A stretch of 5,966 nucleotides of DNA from Lachnospiraceae bacterium (GCA_017615375.1 JAGAAH010000019.1:1-5966); one strand, 5' to 3'; numbered from the stretch's first letter, positions 1 through 5,966 are shown. Numbers and translations are program-made. Notes: generated from the sequence alone by a model not told the origin.

Positions 1-228
1 GAGAGGACTCCTCCGGAATTGTCTGCAGATATTTATAAGAACGGAATATATTTAACAGGAGGCGCTTCACAGGTTTCAAGACTTGCCGAATCTGTGTTTA
101 AGGGAACGGGACTTAAGGTTAATCAGGCTGAGAATCCCATGACCAGCGTTGCACTCGGAATTGCCAAGGTTATTAAAGAAGAGAACTACAGATCTTTGGC
201 ATATTCGATTGAAGGAATGAGTAGATGA
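1..228 (+). CDS. mreB: MreB-family rod shape-determining actin homologue, C-terminal end (5' truncated by window)
   Basis: The reading frame is open from base 1 and ends at TGA 226-228, so only the last 75 codons are present. The visible protein starts with ERTPPELSADI, followed by GIYLTGGASQ and then NPMTSVALGIAKVI. These match the end of MreB/Mbl proteins: the TPPELAADI helix, the LTGG adenosine-binding loop of the actin fold, and the DP-TCVA-G closing segment. MreB forms membrane-bound filaments that guide sidewall peptidoglycan synthesis. The closing segment is somewhat divergent (NPMTSVALG rather than DPLTCVARG), and about 20 residues follow it, as in several Firmicute MreB proteins. MreB cannot be separated from Mbl on this fragment alone, but mreC directly downstream favours mreB. 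The stop overlaps the mreC start as ATGA, which implies translational coupling. A TTG at 19 is an internal codon, not the start. Confidence 0.87.
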   Translation, partial: ERTPPELSADIYKNGIYLTGGASQVSRLAESVFKGTGLKVNQAENPMTSVALGIAKVIKEENYRSLAYSIEGMSR

Positions 229-1103
229 GCCCGATTGTAAAAAAGAAAGGAGAGAAATTTACTCTGCCGAGTAAATATCTCCTTTTTATTTTATCTTTAT
301 TATGTACAGCATTGATGGTTGTTTCTTTTACGACAGATGCTTTGGACAGACCGGTTAACGCCGTTGCCGGTTTTATTATTGTACCCTTTCAGAAGGGTAT
401 CAGTAATGTCGGAACCTATATTCACGACAGATCTGAAGAACTTGCCAAAATTAAAGAACTGCTCGAAGAAAACGAATCTTTGAAGGAGCAGGTTGATAAG
501 CTCACTGAAGAGAATACCAGACTTCAGGAAGACAAGTATGAGCTTAACAACTTAAGAAGCCTTTATAAGATTGATAAATTATATGACGAGTATGACAAGG
601 TCGGAGCCAGAATTATTGCCAGAGATGCCGGTAATTTCTATCACACCTTTATTATTGACAAGGGAAGCGCAGACGGCATCGAAGTAGATATGAATGTTCT
701 TGCCGACGGAGGACTGGTCGGAAGAGTATCAGGAGTCGGAAGAAACTGGGCCAGAATCGTATCTGTTATAGCCGATAATTCCAACATAAGCGGAAAGGTA
801 CTCTCTACTAACGATACACTTATTGTTTCAGGTAACTTAAAGACTTATGAATCAGCCGGATGTGTAGATTTTTCACAGCTTATCGATGCATCGAATGCTG
901 TTCAGATAGGAGATAAGATTACCACGGGAGATATCAGTGATAAGTTCCTTCCCGATATTCTCATCGGCTATGTTAACGATGTCAAGAATGACTCGAATAA
1001 CCTTACCAAATCCGGAACGATCACTCCTGCGGTTGACTTCGCTCATTTATCAGAGGTTCTTATAATACTTGAGAAGAAGCAGACGGTTGATGATGACAGA
1101 TAA
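225..1103 (+). CDS. mreC: Rod shape-determining protein MreC
   Basis: MreC is a bitopic membrane protein that links the MreB filament to the RodA-PBP2 synthase and is thought to activate PBP2 through its extracellular domain. The 292-residue product has the family's normal length and order. A short basic cytoplasmic tail (residues 1-17) is followed by one membrane helix at about 18-35, a charged coiled coil rich in E, K and L at about 66-117, and a beta-rich extracellular domain from about 120 to 285. Family-like segments include IIDKGSADGI, GGLVGRVSGVG, and the closing IGYV at 247-250 with PAVDFAHLSEVLII. The start ATG at 225 is supported by AAGGA at 212-216 (8-nt spacing) and by the ATGA overlap with mreB. 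The first codons also encode a large hairpin with a T-rich 3' flank (246-297), described separately. Identification is secure from motifs and context. Confidence 0.96.
   Translation: MSPIVKKKGEKFTLPSKYLLFILSLLCTALMVVSFTTDALDRPVNAVAGFIIVPFQKGISNVGTYIHDRSEELAKIKELLEENESLKEQVDKLTEENTRLQEDKYELNNLRSLYKIDKLYDEYDKVGARIIARDAGNFYHTFIIDKGSADGIEVDMNVLADGGLVGRVSGVGRNWARIVSVIADNSNISGKVLSTNDTLIVSGNLKTYESAGCVDFSQLIDASNAVQIGDKITTGDISDKFLPDILIGYVNDVKNDSNNLTKSGTITPAVDFAHLSEVLIILEKKQTVDDDR
246..297 (+). promoter_or_regulatory. Terminator-like hairpin with T-rich tail inside the 5' end of mreC
   Basis: Two stacked perfect stems can be read directly. The outer arms AAAGGAGA (246-253) and TCTCCTTT (278-285) are fully complementary, as are the inner arms ATTTACTC (257-264) and GAGTAAAT (269-276). 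The loop is TGCC (265-268), and a small asymmetric internal loop (GAA against A) separates the stems. A T-rich stretch follows at once (286-297 and beyond). This is the layout of an intrinsic terminator or attenuator, but the stem is AT-rich apart from GGAG/CTCC and it lies within translated sequence, about 21 nt after the mreC start. A translating ribosome would keep it open. It may act as a partial terminator that keeps mreB transcript above mreCD, or it may be an mRNA processing or stability element. The structure is seen; the function is inferred. Confidence 0.5.
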
Positions 1104-1115
1104 AAGAGGTAGCTT

Positions 1116-1634
1116 ATGAAAAAAGCCTTGATGGGAGCAGCCTTTTTGCTCCTCTTTTTTCTTTTACAGTGTACGGCTTTTAAGTATTTTGCCGTCAATA
1201 ATATAGGCCCAAATCTTTTGATAATCCTTACCTGTACATACGGATTTATGTATTCAGATAAGGAAGGCCTTTTGATGGGCTTTTTTGCGGGAATTCTTTG
1301 TGATATATTTTTCGGACCAATCCTTGGAATTAACGCTTTGATCTTTATGTTTATTGGTTTTACCGCAGGTAAATTTAACAGACTGTTCTATGCAGAGGAT
1401 ATTGTTCTTCCCGGATCCATTTTTGTGGCGGGAGATATTACCTACGGTTTGATTTACTATATTTTACTGTTCCTGTTACGAAGAAGATTTCAGTTTACGT
1501 ATTATTTAATGAACGTGATTTTACCCGAAACGATATATACGCTTGTTTGTGCAATTGCGTTTTATCCGCTTCTTTTGCTTTGTATCAACAAGCTTAACAA
1601 GATAGGACAGAGGAGAAGAAAAGGTTTTGCTTGA
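1116..1634 (+). CDS. mreD: Rod shape-determining membrane protein MreD
   Basis: MreD is an integral membrane partner of MreC in the elongation complex. The 172-residue product is strongly hydrophobic, with about five membrane segments (roughly residues 5-20, 32-46, 50-86 as a broad hydrophobic region, 97-120 and 132-158) and a basic C-terminal tail (QRRRKGFA). The hallmark segment GPNLLIILTCTYGF followed by GLLMGFFAGILCDIFFG matches the family's P-(D/N)-LLLI...GF..G...G...G...D pattern. Length is typical. The start ATG at 1116 has AGAGG at 1105-1109 with 6-nt spacing and follows the mreC stop by 12 nt. The stop overlaps the PBP2 start by 8 bp. MreD is poorly conserved in sequence, so the call rests on motif, topology and its place between mreC and PBP2. 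Confidence 0.93.
   Translation: MKKALMGAAFLLLFFLLQCTAFKYFAVNNIGPNLLIILTCTYGFMYSDKEGLLMGFFAGILCDIFFGPILGINALIFMFIGFTAGKFNRLFYAEDIVLPGSIFVAGDITYGLIYYILLFLLRRRFQFTYYLMNVILPETIYTLVCAIAFYPLLLLCINKLNKIGQRRRKGFA
1133..1165 (+). promoter_or_regulatory. Short terminator-like hairpin with T-run inside the 5' end of mreD
   Basis: GGAGCA (1134-1139) pairs perfectly with TGCTCC (1147-1152) across a 7-nt loop. G1133-T1153 can add a wobble pair. After C1154 comes a run of six T (1155-1160), then C and four more T. The layout resembles an intrinsic terminator, and it begins 17 nt after the mreD start, a position similar to the hairpin in mreC. The T-run also encodes Leu/Phe codons of the first membrane helix, which is a sufficient alternative explanation for the T-richness. 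The structure is visible; any function is speculative. Confidence 0.35.
1611..1629 (+). promoter_or_regulatory. Ribosome binding site and TTG start of PBP2
   Basis: AGGAG at 1611-1615 lies 11 nt before TTG 1627-1629, slightly longer than ideal spacing. The frame is closed upstream by TAG at 1603-1605, and no ATG or GTG lies between. The first in-frame ATG falls inside the membrane helix (codon 27), so TTG 1627 is the best start. The site lies within the last codons of mreD, so re-initiation by ribosomes finishing mreD is likely. Confidence 0.7.
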
Positions 1635-4524
1635 ACGAATCAAGGAAAATTTAATAAATCTTTTTACGTCCAGATTTCTGTTTCTGTACCTGGCGTTCTT
1701 CGCCATGTTTGCAGCACTGATTGTAAGAATATTTGATCTCCAGATTATCCATGGTGAGGAATATCTGGATGACTTTATGTTAAAGACGGAAAAGAGCAGG
1801 GAAATCCCGAGTACCAGAGGTAATATCTACGACAGGAACGGGGTTTTATTGGCGTATTCGGAACTAGCTTACACCGTAAAAATCGAGGATGTTTATGAGG
1901 GTACAACCAGAGTTCGAAACCAGACAATGAATGACACTATCTATAAAGTCATTAAGATGGTTGAGAAAAACGGTGACAGCATCATAAACGATTTTTCCAT
2001 TACTGTTGATGATAACAACGAATACCAGTATACGCTTTCGGGAACCCTCTTACAGCGTTTTAAAGCCGATGTTTACGGACATGCATATGTTACTGACATG
2101 ACATATCAGGAAGAAACTTCTACAGCGGAAGAGATGATGGAGTTTCTCATGTCTAAAAGCAAGTACGCAATCGGTTCTTACACAGACGAAAACGATTCCA
2201 AGTCATTCGTTCCCGGTCTTGGTTATTCTAAGAAGGATGCATTAAAGATTGTAAACGTACGTTATAACCTTGGCCTTATCTATTATCAGAAATATCTTGG
2301 AACAACAATTGCTTCCGATATTTCTCCCAAAACGGTTGCCGCTATAATGGAAAACCTTGATGATCTGGAAGGTATTTCCATTGAAGAAGATACAGCAAGA
2401 AGATACGTAGACAGCGTATATTTTGCTCCGATTATCGGTTATACAGGAAGTGTGTCAACAGATGAATTGGAGAGCCTTAATGCCCAAAACAGAGCCAAAA
2501 CCAATGTCGATGCCGACAGATATGAGTTAAATGATATTGTCGGTAAAACCGGTATCGAGCAGACAATGGAGCTTGAACTTCAGGGTAATAAGGGCTCTGA
2601 GCAGGTCTATGTTGATAACGTAGGTAAAGTGGTAGAAGTTAAATCAAGGATAGAGCCTTTAGCCGGAAATGATGTTTATCTTACAATCGACCATGACCTT
2701 CAGATTGCGACATACAATATCCTTGAGCAGAATATAGCAGGCATTTTGCTTTCTAAATTAAGAAATATGAAAACCTTTACACCCACAGAGAGAACTCAGG
2801 GTGCAGATATGGTAGTGCCGATTTATGACGTTTATTATGCGCTGTTTAACAACTACATAATCGACACCAACCATTTTTACAGCGATTATGCGGGAGAATT
2901 TGAGAAAACACTGGCCGAAAAGCACGATAATTACAAGGACAGTGTTCTTGCGACGATTCAAAATGAACTCACAGAATCAAGGACTCCTTATAACAAACTT
3001 AAAACCGAGTTCCAGGTTTATGAGAGTAATATTGTTACATACCTTACGGACAATAAGGTCATCATGTCCGATCAGATTGACAAAAAGAGCAGTACCTATG
3101 ACGCATGGAAGACCCAGGAAACAATAGGACTCGGCGAATATCTTGAATGGCTTATATCTATTAATGCCATAGATATTTCAAAACTGAGTCTTGATACCAA
3201 ATATAATGACTCATCAGAGATATTCGCATCTTTATGTACCTATGTAAATGAGATGCTTGTTGAAAACAATGAGTTTAACAGAAAGCTTTATAAATATATG
3301 CTTCTTGGAGATGTTATTTCTCCTTCGGAAGTATGCAAGGCCTTATGCGAGCAGGGCAATGTAAATATTGACCCCGAAGCAGAAGAAAAACTGTTTGCAG
3401 GCAGACTTTCCGCATATGATTTTATTACCGGAAGAATTGAAAAACTGGAGATTACACCTGCAAAGCTTGCCCTTGATCCCTGCTGCGGCTCGATTGTAAT
3501 CACTGATGTTAATACAGGTGATGTGCTGGCGCTTGTGTCATACCCCGGATACGATAACAACAAGCTTGTTAATACTGTAGATAAAGAGTATTACGCAAGC
3601 CTTCAGTTAGACCGCTCACAGCCTATGTACAACTATGCTACACAGCAGGAGACGGCACCCGGTTCAACTTTTAAGATGGTTATGGCGACTGCGGGTCTTA
3701 TGGAAGGCACTATCAACCTCGGTACAACCTTCCCTTGTTACGGTATATTTGAAAAGGCTAATTACGAGGCTAAATGCTGGGTATATCCCGGAGCTCACGG
3801 ACTGTTAAATGTTGTCGGAGCTATCCAGAATTCATGTAACAACTTCTTCTATGAACTTGGTTACAGATTAAGTATTGATAATGACGGTGACTATAATTCG
3901 GCATTAGGTCTAAGTAAAATATATAAATATGCAGATTCTTACGGATTGTCCGAAAAGAGCGGAGTTGAGATAGAGGAAGCAGAGCCTCAGGTTTCTGATG
4001 AACTCTCGGTTCTTTCTGCTATCGGTCAGGGTACCAACAACTATACGACCGTTGGACTCGCAAGATATGTGACGACAGTTGCAAACAGCGGTACATGTTA
4101 TAACCTTACTCTTATTGACAAGGTTACCGACCATAACACAACCCTTCTTTATGACAATGCCGCTGAGGTAAGAAATGTTCTTGAAATGCCCGATAACTAC
4201 TGGAATGCGATTCATACCGGTATGAGAAAGGTTGTAGAGACTAAATACTATTACAGAGATCTTGGCGTAAATGTAGCCGGTAAAACAGGTACGGCGCAGG
4301 AGAGCAAATCAAGAACAAACCATGCTCTGTTTGTTTGTTATGCTCCGTATGAGGAACCTGAAATCGCGATAGCAACTCGTATCGCATTTGGTTATTCATC
4401 AGACTTTGCGGCAAGAACAACAAGAGAAGTAATTAAGTATTACTTTGAACTTGATGACGAAGAAACAATTGTAAGCGGTACAGCTGAGCAGATCGAATCC
4501 GGTATCGGATCCAACGAGGGATAA
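1627..4524 (+). CDS. mrdA: Penicillin-binding protein 2 (elongation-specific class B transpeptidase) with large insertion
   Basis: This is the class B PBP that cross-links sidewall peptidoglycan in partnership with RodA. The product has 965 residues, against roughly 600-720 for many PBP2 proteins. In order: a short basic cytoplasmic N-terminus; one membrane anchor at about 17-40; the class B signature RGNIYDRNG at 64-72; a dimerisation/pedestal domain to about 345; LTID at 352-355 opening the transpeptidase domain; an insertion at about 377-605; and then GSIVITDVNTGDVLALVSYPGYDNN from 621. Catalytic motifs are intact: STFK with nucleophile S680 and K683, SCN at 736-738, and KTG at 886-888. 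C704, C717, H724 and C737 cluster around the SCN motif and could bind a metal. The gene overlaps mreD and sits 2 nt before rodA, which supports PBP2 rather than the division PBP3/FtsI or SpoVD. There is no PASTA repeat at the C-terminus. Confidence 0.94.
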   Translation: MLERIKENLINLFTSRFLFLYLAFFAMFAALIVRIFDLQIIHGEEYLDDFMLKTEKSREIPSTRGNIYDRNGVLLAYSELAYTVKIEDVYEGTTRVRNQTMNDTIYKVIKMVEKNGDSIINDFSITVDDNNEYQYTLSGTLLQRFKADVYGHAYVTDMTYQEETSTAEEMMEFLMSKSKYAIGSYTDENDSKSFVPGLGYSKKDALKIVNVRYNLGLIYYQKYLGTTIASDISPKTVAAIMENLDDLEGISIEEDTARRYVDSVYFAPIIGYTGSVSTDELESLNAQNRAKTNVDADRYELNDIVGKTGIEQTMELELQGNKGSEQVYVDNVGKVVEVKSRIEPLAGNDVYLTIDHDLQIATYNILEQNIAGILLSKLRNMKTFTPTERTQGADMVVPIYDVYYALFNNYIIDTNHFYSDYAGEFEKTLAEKHDNYKDSVLATIQNELTESRTPYNKLKTEFQVYESNIVTYLTDNKVIMSDQIDKKSSTYDAWKTQETIGLGEYLEWLISINAIDISKLSLDTKYNDSSEIFASLCTYVNEMLVENNEFNRKLYKYMLLGDVISPSEVCKALCEQGNVNIDPEAEEKLFAGRLSAYDFITGRIEKLEITPAKLALDPCCGSIVITDVNTGDVLALVSYPGYDNNKLVNTVDKEYYASLQLDRSQPMYNYATQQETAPGSTFKMVMATAGLMEGTINLGTTFPCYGIFEKANYEAKCWVYPGAHGLLNVVGAIQNSCNNFFYELGYRLSIDNDGDYNSALGLSKIYKYADSYGLSEKSGVEIEEAEPQVSDELSVLSAIGQGTNNYTTVGLARYVTTVANSGTCYNLTLIDKVTDHNTTLLYDNAAEVRNVLEMPDNYWNAIHTGMRKVVETKYYYRDLGVNVAGKTGTAQESKSRTNHALFVCYAPYEEPEIAIATRIAFGYSSDFAARTTREVIKYYFELDDEETIVSGTAEQIESGIGSNEG
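2755..3441 (+). other. Insertion of about 230-245 residues within the PBP2 transpeptidase domain
   Basis: In ordinary class B PBPs the LTID..LQ helix is followed after about 20-25 residues by the G-(A/S)-(V/I)-V-..D strand that opens the transpeptidase core. Here LTID starts at residue 352 and the matching GSIVITD at 621, leaving about 245 extra residues. The inserted part (about 377-605) is rich in charged and helix-favouring residues, lacks membrane segments and low-complexity runs, and stays in frame throughout with codon use like the rest of the gene. I do not recognise a named domain in it. The edges are approximate. Long PBP2 proteins exist in Clostridia, so this may be a lineage trait rather than a local event. 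Confidence 0.75.
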
Positions 4525-4529
4525 AAGTG
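4516..4529 (+). promoter_or_regulatory. Ribosome binding site and GTG start of rodA
   Basis: GAGGG at 4516-4520 lies 6 nt before GTG 4527-4529. The site is inside the last codons of the PBP2 gene, whose TAA is at 4522-4524. The resulting protein begins MFKNYRIRDYGFKLL, a normal short cytoplasmic lead into the first RodA helix, which supports GTG as the start. Confidence 0.8.
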
Positions 4530-5654
4530 TTTAAGAATTACAGGATAAGAGATTACGGATTTAAATTATTAATATATTGTATTATCCTTGGATTTTGCGG
4601 CGTTATCATGGTCGGTAGTGCCAAGGAATCCCTTCAGAACAAGCAGGGTATAGGTTTTTTAATCGGTGTTTTTGTGATGATTATAGTATCCTTGATTGAC
4701 TATAATCTCATTGCCAAGTTTTATTGGGTAATATATGTTTTAAACATCGGATTGCTGAGCCTGACGCTTACCCCCTTAGGACACGCGGTAAGTGGCTCTG
4801 CGAGATGGATTGAGATATTTGGATTCCGTTTTCAGCCTTCTGATACGGCAAAGATTTTATTGATTTTATTCTTTGCACAGTTTATCATGGTAAATAAGAA
4901 CAAAGTTAAGAATTTTAAGTTTGTTTTGATGTCCGTGGTGCTTCTTTCAGTACCCTGGTTTCTGATTTACAAACAGCCCGATTTGTCCACAAGTATTGCG
5001 GTATTTGTGGTTGTTTGTATTATTTTGTTCGTGGGAGGAATTGATTATAGGGTCGTTATAGGCGTTATTGCGGTAGCGGTTCCTGTATTCATTATCGCCT
5101 TCAATCTCGTCCTTCAACCTAACCAGAGTATCATTGAGGATTACCAGCAAAGGCGTATTTTGGCCTTTGTAGATCCCGAAAATTATCCGGACGATGCACT
5201 TCAGCAGATGAATTCCGTAACGGCTATTGCTTCAGGTCAGCTGGACGGCAAGGGATACAAGAACAACGAAATCAGTTCCCTTAAGAACGGAAACTTCATC
5301 ATTGAGCCTCAGACCGACTTTATCTTCGCAGTTCTCGGAGAGGAGTTCGGATTTAAAGGCGGAGTGTTTGTTATAGTATTTTTGTACCTAACAAGTTTTG
5401 AATGCATAAAGATTGCAAGAAGGGCGAAAGATACCTGCGGAAGTATGATTGCTACGGGCGTCGGGTCGCTCATAGCAGTCCAAAGCTTCTTTAATATCGG
5501 CGTTAATACCTTCCTTTTACCCAATACAGGTATTCCGCTTCCTTTTGTAAGTTATGGCCTTACGTCTTTGCTTTCCATGTACATTGGTATTGGCCTGGTT
5601 TTAAATGTCAAACTTCAATGTATCAGAGGCAAAGTGAATAATAATATAATGTAA
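4527..5654 (+). CDS. rodA: RodA, SEDS-family peptidoglycan glycosyltransferase
   Basis: RodA polymerises lipid II into glycan strands for sidewall growth and acts as a membrane complex with PBP2. The 375-residue product is of typical length and is hydrophobic throughout, consistent with the usual ten membrane helices; the first spans about residues 12-30. Family motifs in order are FQPSD at 102-106, KQPDLSTSIAVF, RILAFVDPENYP, SGQLDGKGY, EPQTDFIFAVLGEEFGF and TGIPLPFVSYGLTSLLSMY. D264 in the TDF motif corresponds to the essential catalytic aspartate known in RodA and FtsW proteins. The usual QPSE is QPSD here, a conservative change at a conserved acidic site. RodA rather than FtsW is inferred from the position immediately after PBP2 and from the mre context. 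The gene ends 16 nt before mgsA without a terminator between them. Confidence 0.95.
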   Translation: MFKNYRIRDYGFKLLIYCIILGFCGVIMVGSAKESLQNKQGIGFLIGVFVMIIVSLIDYNLIAKFYWVIYVLNIGLLSLTLTPLGHAVSGSARWIEIFGFRFQPSDTAKILLILFFAQFIMVNKNKVKNFKFVLMSVVLLSVPWFLIYKQPDLSTSIAVFVVVCIILFVGGIDYRVVIGVIAVAVPVFIIAFNLVLQPNQSIIEDYQQRRILAFVDPENYPDDALQQMNSVTAIASGQLDGKGYKNNEISSLKNGNFIIEPQTDFIFAVLGEEFGFKGGVFVIVFLYLTSFECIKIARRAKDTCGSMIATGVGSLIAVQSFFNIGVNTFLLPNTGIPLPFVSYGLTSLLSMYIGIGLVLNVKLQCIRGKVNNNIM

Positions 5655-5656
5655 AT

Positions 5657-5667
5657 AATGGGGTGAT
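5657..5667 (+). promoter_or_regulatory. Extended ribosome binding site of mgsA
   Basis: AATGGGGTGAT matches the extended anti-16S consensus AAGGAGGTGAT at 9 of 11 positions and ends 3 nt before ATG 5671. This site fills most of the 16-nt rodA-mgsA gap, which has no room for a promoter or terminator. Confidence 0.75.
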
Positions 5668-5670
5668 TCA

Positions 5671-5966
5671 ATGAATATCGCACTTATTGCTCATGATGGC
5701 AAAAAGAAATTGATGCAGAATTTCTGCATTGCATACAGAGGAATCTTAAGCAAGCATGAATTGTGTGCTACAGGTACCACCGGTCGTTTGGTGGAAGAGG
5801 TAACTAATCTTACAGTGCATAAATTCCTTGCGGGTCACCTTGGCGGCGATCACCAAATAGGAGCGCAGATAGAGCATAACCAGATTGACCTGGTTATCTT
5901 CTTAAGAGACCCCGTTGATGTTAAAGTTCACGAGCCTGATGTAAACAATGTTGTCAGACTTTGTGA
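5671..5966 (+). CDS. mgsA: Methylglyoxal synthase, N-terminal part (3' truncated by window)
   Basis: MgsA converts dihydroxyacetone phosphate to methylglyoxal and phosphate, a bypass of lower glycolysis that relieves sugar-phosphate build-up in the cytoplasm. The visible 98 codons carry the family pattern: MNIALIAHD at the start, ATGTTG at 33-38 (phosphate binding), GGD with D60, FLRDP with D80, and HEPD with H87 and D90. These acidic and histidine residues line up with D71, D91, H98 and D101 of the E. coli enzyme at a constant offset of 11. The usual SGP before LGG is AGH here (A54, H56), and the usual Q after GGD is H61. The frame is open at the window end, and the full protein should be about 120-150 residues. 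The gene is probably co-transcribed with rodA; rodA-mgsA adjacency is familiar in Firmicutes. Confidence 0.95.
   Translation, partial: MNIALIAHDGKKKLMQNFCIAYRGILSKHELCATGTTGRLVEEVTNLTVHKFLAGHLGGDHQIGAQIEHNQIDLVIFLRDPVDVKVHEPDVNNVVRLC
5713..5729 (+). repeat. 17-bp near-perfect palindrome inside the 5' end of mgsA
   Basis: ATGCAGAA (5713-5720) and TTCTGCAT (5722-5729) are exact reverse complements around a single T. In RNA this would form a 6-bp stem (ATGCAG/CTGCAT) with an AATTT loop. It lies about 42 nt after the mgsA start, within codons 15-20, and has no T-tract, so it is not terminator-like. It could be a dimeric operator or a weak mRNA hairpin, but chance within coding sequence is also plausible. 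Confidence 0.35.

Noticed and set aside
1521..1706. Open frame on the minus strand across the mreD-PBP2 junction
   Set aside because: It lies opposite two well-supported genes, has no ribosome binding site that I can see, and its product is a low-complexity basic peptide resembling no family I know.
2758..3127. Short open frames on both strands within the PBP2 insertion, raising the idea of a separate nested gene
   Set aside because: The PBP2 frame is continuous and well coded through the region. The alternative products look like frame-shadow peptides, without recognisable domains or start signals.
3288..4423. Several minus-strand open frames opposite the PBP2 transpeptidase domain
   Set aside because: They mirror the conserved catalytic region on the other strand, and none has family resemblance or a convincing start.
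4542..4608. GGATAA...TTATCC inverted repeat at the start of rodA as a third early hairpin
   Set aside because: The arms are only 6 bp with a loop of several tens of bases and no T-tract, so it is not distinguishable from chance in AT-rich sequence.
4947..5524. Minus-strand open frames opposite rodA
   Set aside because: They overlap fully with the conserved RodA motifs on the + strand, and their products show no domain-like features.
5655..5670. Possible terminator or promoter between rodA and mgsA
   Set aside because: The gap is only 16 nt, almost all of it is the mgsA ribosome binding site, and no inverted repeat is present.

Overview
The window is a tightly packed, single-strand stretch of a cell-elongation (rod-complex, elongasome) operon. 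It probably comes from a Gram-positive member of the Clostridia, most likely Lachnospiraceae-like. The reasons are the AT-leaning codon use, the strong AGGAGG-type ribosome binding sites, an unusually long PBP2 carrying an SCN motif and a large insertion, and a methylglyoxal synthase gene at the end of the cluster, an arrangement familiar from Firmicutes. The family assignment is an inference from style and synteny, not proof.

Layout, all on the + strand: the 3' end of an mreB-family gene (1-228, cut by the window edge); mreC (225-1103), overlapping mreB by ATGA; mreD (1116-1634); a 965-residue penicillin-binding protein 2 gene (1627-4524, TTG start, 8-bp overlap with mreD); rodA (4527-5654, GTG start, 2-nt gap); and the 5' part of mgsA (5671-5966, cut by the window edge, 16-nt gap). 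No non-coding stretch is longer than 16 nt. I see no tRNA, rRNA, mobile element, CRISPR array or recognisable promoter, so the whole block appears to be read from a promoter upstream of the window.

The genes work together as follows. MreB filaments inside the membrane, with MreC and MreD, position and activate the RodA-PBP2 pair. RodA (SEDS glycosyltransferase) polymerises glycan strands from lipid II and PBP2 (transpeptidase) cross-links them. MgsA converts dihydroxyacetone phosphate to methylglyoxal; it is a metabolic neighbour rather than a known rod-complex part.

I do not see a new biological system here: this is mostly a conserved housekeeping operon. The items worth a second look are a long, perfect-armed hairpin followed by a T-rich tract inside the first codons of mreC, a smaller similar structure inside the first codons of mreD, a roughly 240-residue insertion and a probable Cys/His metal site in PBP2, and the absence of minCDE from a position where related clusters often carry it.
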